A stretch of DNA of 12,371 nucleotides. Source: Gymnopilus junonius (taxonomy: Eukaryota; Basidiomycota; Agaricomycetes; Agaricales; Galerinaceae). The position numbers were made by a program, and so were the translations under genes. Under the pieces are notes generated by a model. The model did no database searches, was not told where the DNA came from, and saw nothing but the letters and a program-made list of their open reading frames with translations. Location: assembly GCA_015501075.1 (NCBI GenBank), contig JADNYJ010000823.1:1-12371 (forward strand), written 5' to 3'. Shown here one piece after another: positions 1 through 8,958 of the stretch (within the stretch, counting starts at the first letter, position 1; each line of letters opens with the position of its first letter).

Positions 1-2810
1 GAAAATTTGTGACGATCATCCTTGGCGATGTGGTATCGCTGCTCGGTTGTGTAGCGGGTAATGTTTCTTCTTCTTCAAAGGGAACTGTGGCAGGTTCTGG
101 AGGTTTTCGATAGCAGATGACGGTCTTTGCTGCTGGAGTAAATGCATATATCGCTCACGTCGTACTTGAATTCCTATCCCTAAAATGTGCTTGCCCTTGT
201 GTACCCGTCGATACATGCGTTTGACACGCCGATGTTCAAATTCGCCCTAGATTGTTAAGATTAATACATGGATAGCTTTATAAATAAGTGTAGTAATACC
301 GTTTGACTGCTATAGTTATCGTTGTTCCGTAGAGCTGAATCGCTTTTGCGTACCCGCTGAGTGCGTGAAGCTTGACCGTGTTAAGCAGAAAGACACGTGG
401 GCGACGAGCTGCTTTCGGCTTTGTCAATGTTTCCTTTTTCTTTTGTGCATGAGTGCTCTTCTTGGCGTTGACAGCTGATTTGCGCCGCCCTTTTGCAGCC
501 TCCTCGGGGGGTAGATCATAGGTGACATGATTATCACATACATCCTTTTGGAATGCTCGCAAATTTTCACCCAGACGTGTGGTGGAAGTTTCGAGGTCCT
601 TGACAGTCGTCTCTGTGTGCAGGCGGAGTTTGGCAAGCGCATGCCAGGTGGCTAGCTCAAACAAGAGTTTCCGTACTATTGCATCTTCTTTCGGAGGAAA
701 TAATCCTTCAAAAACTGGAATTGTGCACTAGTGGTGAGGTATGAGTAATCTTCAAACTATGACCATCGTTGATCCAGTTGTACCTGGAGTAGATCTTCAT
801 AGTCCCGAGCTGCCATTTTTTTGAGTGATGAGGAGTTCTTCCCGAAGCGGCATATGGTACCCCTGCCGAATGTTGGAATTTGGCGAAAGCTAACTATCAT
901 GAGTAAAGATTCCAACATATAGAAGCTGAAACTCACCGCTCATTCATCTTTTGAATTCCATCTTCCCCAATGGCGTACAAAAGCCATAGTAGATGCTTGA
1001 ATGTTGCCATCCAAACGCCAAGTTCGAATTCATGAAGCAGGTCGACCACGAACAGTTCAAAATAATTCAGTCCAAATTCAGACAGCCGTTCTGAAAAGGC
1101 ATTCTGGAAGGGTGTTGTTTAGAACAGAAGGCATTGTAGTTAAGAAGGACATACTCGTGTTGGAACCAATGACTCTGGACCAAGAATATTAGCAACGCGT
1201 TGACTCCCTATGCCAGCACCCTTCTCGAATATCAATTTGCGCACCAAATCCACCGCTTCTCGTCTAGTCTCATCATCGACCCGTTTCAATTTGATATGAT
1301 CTTGCATATCTCGCTTTAAACCAAGCATAGGAAACTTGGATTTGAGAACCAAACACCTGGGACATGCACACTGCGAAAGATACTTGATGCATGCCATTAA
1401 AACCCTTGAACTATATTAGAGATATCATGTAAGTAAGTCTTGAAAGACTTACTTCTCGACATAATCAGCTGAATAAGTTACCAACCGGAGGAGACCAAGA
1501 CGGTCAACTCCATCAGTGAGCTTCATTTCCAACCCGTGGACATACGCCTCGATGAAATCTTCATCCAGTATTAGTAGCCAGACTGCCTGTGCCAACTCAC
1601 GTCGGATGTGCGTGAGCATGTCTGCTGAGGCTGGTTCACCAAACTGATCCATATACCATTCCTGAAAGCTGTCATCGAGCTATGGACCTATCAGTAATGT
1701 AAAATTGATATCTCGTTGAATAGTAACTTGCCTTTGGCATATATGCAAGATGATGTGCTGCAAAACTGGAGGGCTTCATGCAGTCATATTTTGATTGGCC
1801 TCCAATGAAGATATATGATGGCCAGAGTTCGGCGTTCCCAAATTGTGCAAGGTGCGTCGAGTCAGACCAGATCATCAGACCGATCATAAATCATTCGAGG
1901 TGTGCCCGTGATTCATCAGGAGCGCTTTGCAGAATTTCCTCGAACTGATTATTCCACGCATTAGCAGTAAAGCTTTCGGAATAGATCCTCTCGGCAGGTT
2001 GATCCTCAGAAGGTTTCCAATATGCCTTGAAAGGAAATGTATGGAATTTTTCGGATCCTATCTCGGCATAGGCAGACTTGACCAGTTCGGTAATCTTCCT
2101 ATGATGTACCTCGACCTTGAACTTCAGTGCTTCTGCCTCAGATTTGAAACAGAAACCTCGACAGGGCACCGGAATTTCAACAGTGCTCTTGATCCATTTG
2201 TCGTCGAAGGAGAAAGGAAGCGGTGGGCTGCCAGGTGTGTCATCCTCGTGATAGTTGTCCAATCGTGCATTTTCTTTCTTAGCGTCGAAGCCAAGGAGAT
2301 CTTCAGTTTGGAAATCCGAAGCCAGAAGGACATCATGAACCAGTGAATTGAGTTCAGTAATAGATTTTGTATTTGATGACTGGTAGAACCAGGACATGAG
2401 ACGAAAGACTGAAGCATTTTGGAATGGCGAAAAAAAAAATTCTGCAGCCTTGACGACATGAGCTTTAACCTCTCGAGAGTTACACTGAATTGAGAAAGAG
2501 GTGATTTGCTAGAGTTGCCAAGAGCTAGATGGGGTGCATTCGAAACATCAAAGATTGAATGGAACTGATCCGGCGTGATGCTCGGTTTGCCATGACCGTA
2601 GATACGGAAAACACCATAATTGTCCGGATCAGTTTCAAAAGCTTCCGTTATGCCAATGCCGTCTTCCGAGCTGGATGAACCTTGTTCGTCGTCATTGTCT
2701 GAGCAATCCATCATTTCGGCCATCTGAGGAATGTATGGCAGTGCAGGGGGTAGTTCGTCATGGTAGGCCTTGGGTCGTCTGGGCGTCTGCTTTGCAATTT
2801 TCGGGTCTGG
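1..2810 (-). pseudogene. Plavaka-like (CACTA-type) DDE transposase, 3' part, degraded
   Basis: Likely cut-and-paste transposase of a fungal DNA transposon; it runs off the left edge. Exons on the minus strand are 2810-1732, 1679-1453, 1404-1155, 1103-937, 889-784, 727-300 and 246-1; the introns are 48-56 bp and phases agree throughout. Landmarks in order: an acidic N-terminal stretch, YGVFRIYG, FQNASVFRLMSWFYQ (about 2424), YWKPSEDQPAERIYSE (about 2010), IWSDSTHLAQFG (about 1875, probable first catalytic Asp), the zinc-ligand-like CACPRC (about 1370), VVDLLHEFELGVW (about 1050, probable second Asp), FELATWHALAKLRLHTE (about 665) and GEFEHRRVKRMY (246). Damage: an apparent one-base loss near 2486, TGA at 1893-1891 between HLE and FMIGLM, a one-base loss near 320 (exon 727-300 is 428 nt; 429 would keep phase), and one extra base near 54. 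Family homology is recalled from motifs; catalytic residues are inferred. The element is probably inactive unless the breaks are assembly errors. Confidence 0.85.
1680..1731 (-). other. GC-AG intron in the transposase
   Basis: On the minus strand the exon ends AAG and the next bases are GCAAGT, the typical non-canonical GC donor; the acceptor is CCATAG at 1682-1680. Removing these 52 bases joins HLAYMPK to LDDSFQEWYMDQ without changing phase, which is the continuity expected for this family. The other recognised introns of the gene (1405-1452, 1104-1154, 890-936, 728-783, 247-299) have GT donors. Confidence 0.75.
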
Positions 2811-3023
2811 CTACAGTAAAACAAAAATAGATTTACATACAGTTGAACTTGTGAAAACAGACAAGGTTCGTTTCTGGGAAGTTTGACTTGGCTGTCGATG
2901 GATTTTGGCCTTTTTACGGTCCAATATTGTTTTGACGTTGGATTTTTTATTTTTCAACTTTTTCTGTGCAAGAGCAACCAGAAAGCGGCATTTTACGATG
3001 CTTTTACATAAGTAAAACATCAT
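2811..3023 (-). other. possible 5' exon and intron of the transposase
   Basis: Upstream of the first secure transposase exon there is a good acceptor (TTTTACTGTAG, ending at 2811). The minus-strand frame open from 3023 ends exactly on the TAG of that acceptor, so part of it could be an upstream exon rich in Lys and Gln (QKKLKNKKSN, RQPSQTSQKRT). I cannot place the donor: the nearest GTATGT would give an intron of only 30 bases. The N-terminal zinc-finger-like region often found in such transposases is not recognisable here, so the true 5' end remains open. Confidence 0.2.
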
Positions 3024-3073
3024 TCTTTTAGAGGACGTTCTTGTAACGCTCTGTGATCCCGCAGCATCTCAAC

Positions 3074-4546
3074 ATGTCTGCAATCAGGACAATGGCGTGC
3101 TGGTCCCTCAACCGCATTTTGCCCTACCAATTCCCTAATAAGTCGAAGGCAAAGATATTCGGCCTGACAAAAGTGACAGGTGAAATGATTGCATACGCTT
3201 GTGTTCAGGTGAGTCTCATATAATTTTAGTAAATATGTTTTCATCTCTTCTTTAGACGTATCTTGCTCTCTCCTCAGCCTCTAAGTGGAAACATTTTGTT
3301 GACCTTTTCAACCTTGATGACTTCTATGACAGCATTATCGGACTGATCAATAAGAATATCGATTCGCAGTGGGGTACGGAATTGTTGGAATGGTGGGGCA
3401 CGTAAGTTCGTTTCTCGTCGTTGCAAGGCCTTGACTAATAGCCATCTAAAAGCCAAATACCTGGCCTTCGCTCGCCTAAGAAGAAGAAGAAGCAAATAGC
3501 TCGCTCCGACCGTCATAAGAAAGGGCCTTCCCAGGCGGAACTCATGCAGGCTCAACTTCGCGAGAGGGAGCTGCAGCTGGCACAGAAAGAGAAGGAGCTG
3601 GAGGAGAGAGAACGTCGGCTCCAGGAGCAAAACTACCGGCCACACACGCCCACACCTCCCCAAAATCCTCGCCAGTCGACTCCGCACCATTCTCATGCAA
3701 ATAACATGAGACCTTTGAACAAGCAAGCACGCGGTACGTTTGAGGATGACGAAAATGATGATACTGAGTGGAACAAGAGGGGGAGTCAGGGGATGAAGGT
3801 AGGCCAGAGCAAGAAGATGAGACAAGGGGCGGCAGCCCGTCAGAGGAGGAAAGTGAGATGGAGGACGAAGATGACAGCCCTCGCATTATTCAGAAAGGGA
3901 TTACGGCTCGAAGGATCAACGACAGGCGGCTGATGATGAGATGGAGGTCGACGACGAGGTGGAGAGCTAGTTGATGAATATCGCCATGAGTCGAAGAAGT
4001 TCGATGCCGAGAAGGGGAAGATACTTGAACACCTCAAGGCCTCGAGGGCACAGTCAAAGGAGGGTCGACGCGCTGAGAAGGAGGGCCGACATGCTGAGAA
4101 GGAAGTTCGACATGCTGAGAAGGAGGGTAGACGTGCTGAGAAGGAGAATAGAAACAAGGTGAGTCAGGTCATGTCGGCCAAGTTGTATTATTCACTTACT
4201 TCATTGCAGGAGATGGAATCCCAATCGGCGAAGAAGGCGAAGAATACACACGGGGCAGCTTCTGCTCCGTCTGTAAAGGTTACTAAGGGGAAACAGGAGG
4301 GGAATAAGCACGCCGTGGAGCCAGAGTCTTCAATTCAGGCCTCCAAACCGCGTCATATGCGGTCATCATCGAAATGGGTATGTCTTCATGACCAGCTTCC
4401 TTCCCGTTTAGTGACCACTGACAAACCTCATTGAGGTCTTGGATGACAACAACGAGTCTGAACTGGCGCCTGCAAATAGGGAGCGGACGGCAAAGGGTCA
4501 AGGTACTCCGGCGAAGAAGCGACGCCATCTCAGCTCCTATGTTTGA
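3074..4546 (+). pseudogene. Agaricomycete accessory gene: Lys-rich coiled-coil protein, frameshifted
   Basis: Five exons: 3074-3208, 3256-3401, 3453-4158, 4210-4377 and 4436-4546 (TGA). Introns of 47, 51, 51 and 58 bp have GTGAGT, GTAAGT, GTGAGT and GTATGT donors, with matching phases. The N-terminal domain contains FGLTKVTGEMIAYACVQTYL, LALSSASKW and ELLEWWGT, which I recall from an unnamed, multicopy Agaricomycete family. A Lys run (SPKKKKKQ) that could be a nuclear signal, a charged coiled coil (about 3544-3640), a His/Pro-rich linker, acidic segments, a heptad array and a basic tail (AKKRRHLSSYV) follow. In exon 3 the sensible frame moves by one base near 3767, 3898 and 3964. The three losses add up to one codon, so the outer parts share a frame. 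The frame without shifts ends at a TGA (3931-3933) and would turn the acidic segment basic, which argues against it. The ATG at 3074 is a guess; a CAG acceptor at 3063 suggests an upstream exon. Function unknown. Confidence 0.65.
4060..4158 (+). repeat. 21-bp tandem repeat encoding a charged heptad array
   Basis: Four full units (4060-4080, 4081-4101, 4102-4122, 4123-4143) and a partial fifth follow the pattern GAGGGTCGACGTGCTGAGAAG with substitutions but no indels. They encode E-G-R-R-A-E-K and variants (EGRHAEK, EVRHAEK), a seven-residue period typical of a charged helix or coiled coil. The array ends exactly at the exon boundary (donor at 4159). The unit keeps its length although the flanking part of the exon has single-base shifts. 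Confidence 0.85.
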
Positions 4547-4839
4547 GTCTCTTTGGTTTGTTTGCATTATTCCGAATTTGCTTTTCTGTTCCATCCCCGT
4601 CTTGAACTGACAGCTTCACTCACTGTACTGACTTTTCCTTCCTTTTATTCGGCTTTTATTCTGGTTTCTCACTGCTTTAATGCCCATTGCTTTCCTTTTT
4701 TTCTTTCACATACTCGATAGACTGTTTAGCAGCTGGACAATTAATAGATCTTCGTCATATGATGCACAACAAATTTGAACTGAGTAGATTATTGAATGCT
4801 CACGGCTTCACCCTCGACTCTTGAGTGCCGCCTTGGAGT
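4547..4839. other. 3' flank, pyrimidine-rich, no gene seen
   Basis: Directly after the stop of the upstream gene comes a T/C-rich tract (about 4547-4730) with several TTTTATT-like stretches. It would suit a 3' untranslated region with polyadenylation signals, but no single signal stands out. I see no coding frame. Confidence 0.4.
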
Positions 4840-5060
4840 GCCAATACGTTCTAGTACATTGGAATATAGGTATACATTTCAATACATCGAAGCTAATCAA
4901 TGCATTGCAATCTATAGCTCTAAAAATCTTATAAATTTTAATACATTGCAATGTATTGACGCTCTCAATTACATTGCCATGCAACTATCGATTTGATATA
5001 TGGCAATACAATGCTCGCTGAAGACTGCAGCCGTTGCGAGGAATGTACTTTATATATTGC
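4840..5060. repeat. AT-rich cluster of palindromic ACATTGCAATGT-like motifs
   Basis: Variants of one short motif recur here: TACATTGG (about 4855), CAATACATCG (4880), CAATGCATTGCAAT (4899), the perfect 18-base palindrome AATACATTGCAATGTATT (4940-4957), TACATTGCCATGCAA (about 4970), GGCAATACAATGC (5002) and TATTGCAGTAC (about 5055). Spacing is irregular, so this is not a plain tandem array. It could be the remains of a palindromic or satellite-like repeat, or a non-autonomous element. Short frames across it are low-complexity and not credible genes. Confidence 0.6.
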
Positions 5061-6118
5061 AGTACGTTTCCTTGTATTAACCCAGTTTTTTCTATGATGT
5101 TTACGTTCATTACTGAGCCAATGAATTCGCCTGGCGCCACAACAAATTACCATAGAAGTCATTTCCTACAACAGGTACATTGCTTCCGAGTGGTGATTCA
5201 CATTCAGATAGAGGTGCTAATTCAATGATGTTATATATGGATATGAGGATCCATCATGCAACACATGACCAGGAAACAGTCCCGAGTGAGCATAGAATTG
5301 TATCTTCAATGGAAGGAGGGCGAACCTGGACTTGAGCAGTGTTTATGAAGACTTTAATTTCTCAGCATGGGCTCAACAAATTTAAGCAACGAGACTCAAG
5401 TCCTCCTCCCTGATGTCATGATCTCGAAATGGGAGACACGGTTTCACACATGTAGACTTGCCGTTGACACCATGGTGCCGTCGCCAATAAAAATGCCGTT
5501 CACGGGAATTTTATCTCAAAATAGACCATAAAGGATAAGTTTTGTCAACGATTAAAGAAAGAAGGTTAGGTAAAAAAGACGCTGATCAGACACAGAATAC
5601 ACGCAAATGAAAAATCAAATATAGGAAAGGCTTGTGGAAAGGTTTCCAGAGACGAGAATTATCAAATGATGTGGGTGAAAAGCAGATATCAGCAAAAATC
5701 CCTTGCGCGAGAGTGACCTTGAACCATCTCAACACCGAGGGAATCAAGTCCGACTGCGCATTGTGGCATGAAAGAGAGAGTGGTTGAAATATCCATCAGC
5801 CATTACCATGGTATGAGGAGGGCATTTCCGGCTCTGACGTGAACCTCCTGGCGGCGTGACGAATCATGAAGGGCTGGAGATGTAGCGCTCAGTTCGTCAG
5901 GACCGGCAAATGGAGAGGAAGCCCCAAACGAATGCCAGCATTTAAATTTGCAGTAGGGGAATGCCATTGCCAATGGTCGTTATGTTCCTGGGATATTTAC
6001 AAGTAACATACAGCTAAATACCTTCTCAGGTAAGCCTATGTCACGAAAACATTTCAGTTGCTGTTAGGCGAGAAGACTTTGCCAACTGGTTCTCACCTAG
6101 AATGGCATGCCATTTAAG
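5061..6118. other. about 1 kb without a supported gene
   Basis: No long frame on either strand. On the minus strand a 54-codon frame runs from an ATG near 5976 to TAA near 5815 (containing SPFAGPDELSATS), and an acceptor-like ATATCCCAG lies near 6004. I could not build a phase-consistent exon chain with it. The stretch next to 6118 may include 3' untranslated sequence, or extra exons, of the secreted-protein gene. Confidence 0.35.
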
Positions 6119-6549
6119 TTAATCATCGCCGGAAGTGGTACTTGTATATTCAGCGACAGGCAAACCTGCTCCTTGACTGCGAAGTGAAGATCATCCAACA
6201 GAACCATTCCAGATAACGGCAGTGTTACTCACCTCGCATCGTCTTTTACTGCAGGGGAAATGGGAATGAGAGGGTGTGAGGATCTATCTGTTGGCACTGA
6301 AGGAGAACTTTTGAGCATTTGAAGTTGCCTCAACCTAGCCACTGCAAGGCCCTGGTGGAAACAGAGAATGTCCTCCTCGGAAATACTGCGAACTGAGATA
6401 CCACCACGGCGAAATGGAGGACTTGCATCGATGGTATTCGCCGAGGGGTTCAGGTACCCGAGGTGGTCATGCGCGAGGGGAAGAGATAGCGTAACTGACG
6501 CTTGGAGGAGTGAAAGAACCACAAATGTGAAGAGGGAGAGCAACTTCAT
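6119..6549 (-). CDS. small secreted protein, two exons
   Basis: Predicted protein of 124 residues from exons 6549-6233 and 6176-6119; the 56-bp intron (6232-6177) has donor GTGAGT and acceptor TTCGCAG. The N-terminus is a textbook secretion signal: Met-Lys, then a hydrophobic core (LLSLFTFVVLSLL) and a likely cleavage site within VTLSLPLA. The mature part is about 100 residues with a single Cys (ILCFHQG), so it is not a Cys-rich effector or hydrophobin. It is rich in Ser/Pro and has a basic pair in SPPFRRGG and a short Leu/Arg-rich helix (VARLRQLQML). I start at 6549 because it puts the signal at the very N-terminus; an in-frame ATG at 6597 would add 16 residues. A second intron (GT at about 6142, ACTTAAATGG-flanked, ending in CTAG near 6098) would give a different tail. 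No family recognised. Unlike its neighbours it shows no frameshift. Confidence 0.5.
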
Positions 6550-6599
6550 GACGAGATTCAACAGAGTAGCCTGACAGAACGACCAAGAGGAAGCCATCC

Positions 6600-7913
6600 T
6601 GGACGTCCCAATGTTTTAACCAACAATCGGCAGTATGAAAGGATGGTTCTATCACGTCTTGCCGATGGTTCGAGGCCACTAAATCCTGATCATTGTTTCA
6701 AAATTGAACCAGCGGACACAGATATGACTTATCACTACCGCACAGGGGCCTAAACTATGCACTAAAGGCATTGAGCTGTCGAGGAGGCAGAAAGTATGGA
6801 CTAGAAGCTGTCGAAAACGTCTACGATGGAGCGCCTTGCCACCATTACTGAATTACCATTCGTTAGTTCTGTAGAACGAGCACCTCCCTTCAGATGCGAC
6901 ATTGTTGCATGAGTCTAGCCAGGGTTATAGGCTTAGCCCAAAATATTCCATACATCGACTACTCTAAATTTATCGAACAGAATGCGGTCCTGAAACTATG
7001 AGTCAGTCCTCCAAGATGACGGAAAAACAGGGAAAGAGATGAATACTCTGATACGGTACATCTTGTCTTTGAAGGATGAGGCCAGGCAGGGGAAGGATGG
7101 GTGGCACGTCATTGCCGCATCGGCAGTTTGTTGCTACCGGATGTTTCCGATCAGCTGCATAGTAGCTGGAATTAGCCGTAGACCGTTCAAATTTGCCACA
7201 CAGCTGGCGGGTAACTTTTTTCGATTGGGTAAAACTCGGGGAAAATATATAAGTTATTGTTTAAAATGACCAATCTGGAAAATTGACATATTGGTTAGCA
7301 TTTAAACAGACTGAGAAGAGAATGATAATGTACTTAAAATGATAAATTGCTCGTCGATTCACCCTGGTGTACAATTTTGCCTTTTTCGAGTGACTGACCT
7401 GTGCCAAAAGTCGGTCAAAATTGTAAAATTTGGGGCTATTTACTCAGAAAGAGTTTTTATCAATGCCGCGGACCTAAAATGGGCTGAAAGCTTTACCTTC
7501 TCGTCGTCCAACTTCTCTACAGCTTCCAAAGATCTTTCCATAATTCACCTTATTGTGAAAGGCCGAGAAGATGTCAAAATTATCTGGTAGGAAAATGCAT
7601 CACACGCATGCTCAGATGCCTCAGTACGAGACCAGGCGTCCTCATAAGTGCCACGCTGAGTCTCGATGACAAATTTAACTATAAGCAAAGCGTAAGATGT
7701 TATGCCCCATATGTTCAAACACACATGCTGTTTCTCATAATACATTACCGTGCACAATTGTGTGAATATTGGTCTTCAATGGATGGATTCGAGACCTTGC
7801 AATTCGCAGATGGCATAAGAGAAATGTTGGAAAAATATCAATCAGTGTTGTACAGAGGAATCATACACAAGAGATCAGTATGGAATTGTATTCGACTAGC
7901 AACTACTTTAATA
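6600..7913. other. 1.3 kb of largely AT-rich sequence without a convincing gene
   Basis: Several frames of 60-110 codons exist (for example plus 7608-7940 and minus 7757-7545), but they have random-looking composition, overlap one another on opposite strands, and offer no phase-consistent splice chain or recognisable motif. The part from about 7160 to 7600 reads like a degraded non-coding repeat. The 5' region of the secreted-protein gene must lie just above 6549, but I see no clear TATA box. Confidence 0.45.
7259..7307. repeat. imperfect inverted repeat (hairpin)
   Basis: The left arm GTTTAAAATGACCAAT (7259-7274) and the right arm ATTGGTTAGCATTTAAAC (7290-7307) are complementary apart from a small bulge, separated by a 15-base spacer. 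It may be a hairpin in a degraded miniature element; no target-site duplication was identified. Confidence 0.5.
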
Positions 7914-8541
7914 TCACAGAACCAACACAGCATGCGATAAAGAAATGGGTTCAAGCAAAGAAATGAAGGTGTTTAGGGATAGTAAAAGGTAACTCTGGCG
8001 GACGCAACTCAAAAACCTGTAAATTGTGTGAGTGAAATGAAACCAAGCGATGACACGGAGCCTTCACCTTTCGATGACAATGTCAATGAGATGACCATCA
8101 TCACAGTGTGCATTAATTACAGTGCCATCTGCTGAAGCTCGCATCACTACAATGTTACCACGCCAGACATCGTCCAGAGCTTCGTTACTTGGAAGATGAG
8201 AGTGGTTCTGGCAGAACATGAGGAAATTGTGATGTCGACCATCCTGAGTAAGGCGGACCCGTGCCTCATGGATGTAGGGCTGAATATGCCGATTGTCGAA
8301 GAGTGCTTCAACCCATGGGTACCGGACTGTTGCGCCGCCGCACTTGGTCGAAATTTGAGTGAATACGACATGCCAAAGCGGCTGTGCATTCCGAGATTGG
8401 AATAGCCTGGCGCGTAGGTAGAGCGATTTCTTCTACAGACTTTGTCAGCCGCGATGAAGAACAGAATGTCAAAAGCAGTACCGGGGACAAAGGAGGAGTA
8501 CCACGAATAAATTGGGGCATGCTGGATACTGAGGTCTGCAT
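7914..8541 (-). CDS. hypothetical protein, three exons
   Basis: No single reading frame shows this gene. Exons are 8541-8482 (20 codons), 8432-8068 and 8016-7914. Intron 1 (8481-8433, 49 bp) runs from GTACTG to TGTAG with a good branch motif, GGCTGAC; intron 2 (8067-8017, 51 bp) runs from GTGAAG to TTTACAG. The spliced frame gives 175 residues. Exon 2 is open for 121 codons, with protein-like content: QPLWHVVFTQISTKCGG, RYPWVEALFDNRHIQPYI, LMFCQNHSHLPSNEAL, WRGNIVVMRASADG, HLIDIVIER. There is no signal peptide or membrane segment. The pattern resembles short lineage-specific basidiomycete proteins, but I cannot name a family or function. In the spliced frame the last 34 residues are Leu/Ser-rich and less convincing. 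One base more before intron 2 would instead give a tail containing FELRPPELPFTIPKHL and a stop at 7951, so a one-base loss in a G run at 8068 is possible. Exon 2 is the most secure part. Confidence 0.5.
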
Positions 8542-8958
8542 GGCTGACGCTGGTCAGCCCTCGTTAAATTCGTAAAGGTTAAACAATAAGCAAGAAAAGA
8601 AGTCAAATGGCTGAAGAGCTAGAGGAATGGAAATACCCAATCAGGAAATGTCGGCTGATGCAAGACAAAAGGACCAACAGATTCGTGCAACGAGGATGCG
8701 AAGCACCCAATGCCAGCTTCTACTGCCACTCTTCCAGCTGCTGAAGATAATAGCAGACTGGCTTCCAGCCCCAGGATATGAAAGAGAGGCACGTCTCAGG
8801 GGCACGCAGTTAGTCCAAGCAGTCGAAAATAATAATAAGTGGCCTTCAGCAGCATAGAGCAAGGACAATATACAGGGAAAGACGAGGATCCGAGAAAGCT
8901 TGGACACATGGATGTATAAGATGCAAGAGGAGGAGTAAGTCCACTACAGAACCAGGTC
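8542..8958. other. intergenic, possible 5' regions of the flanking divergent genes
   Basis: This lies between the start of the minus-strand gene at 8541 and the first plausible ATG of the plus-strand gene at 8959. A 76-codon plus-strand frame (8627-8857) and neighbouring fragments in other frames could be remnants of an upstream exon of the plus-strand gene. GTAAGT at about 8932 resembles a donor, but no continuous chain can be built. Confidence 0.35.

Noticed and set aside
1001..1192. 63-codon plus-strand frame
   Set aside because: It is antisense to transposase exons 1155-1404 and 937-1103 and spans their intron.
1927..2346. 139-codon plus-strand frame
   Set aside because: It lies antisense inside the transposase exon that carries family motifs; it is a shadow.
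2124..2396. Minus-strand frame continuing from the transposase N-terminus (to HQIQNLLLNS and beyond)
   Set aside because: The alternative frame through the same bases gives conserved motifs (FQNASVFRLM, YWKPSEDQPAE), so this is the out-of-frame tail after the apparent shift near 2486.
3020..3244. Minus-strand frame with CHFC and CPDC that could look like the transposase zinc finger
   Set aside because: It is antisense to plus-strand exon 3074-3208, whose product has family-like motifs and correct splice sites; the Cys pairs are probably chance.
3840..4157. Minus-strand frame with repeated SFSACRPSF
   Set aside because: It is the antisense reading of the 21-bp heptad repeat on the plus strand.
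5815..6010. Possible tandem duplicate of the secreted-protein gene (HNDH..PTAN and RR..VR resemblances)
   Set aside because: The resembling pieces are in different frames, wrongly spaced and lack a signal peptide; the similarity is at chance level.
6590..6680. tRNA-like T-loop (GGTTCGAGGCC)
   Set aside because: The flanking bases do not pair into a T stem and no acceptor or anticodon stem can be built.
7608..7940. 110-codon plus-strand frame
   Set aside because: Random-looking composition, no motif, and its 3' end overlaps exon 3 of the minus-strand gene.
8147..8389. 80-codon minus-strand frame inside the 7914-8541 gene
   Set aside because: It is out of frame with the spliced reading, which runs open through the whole exon and has more protein-like content.
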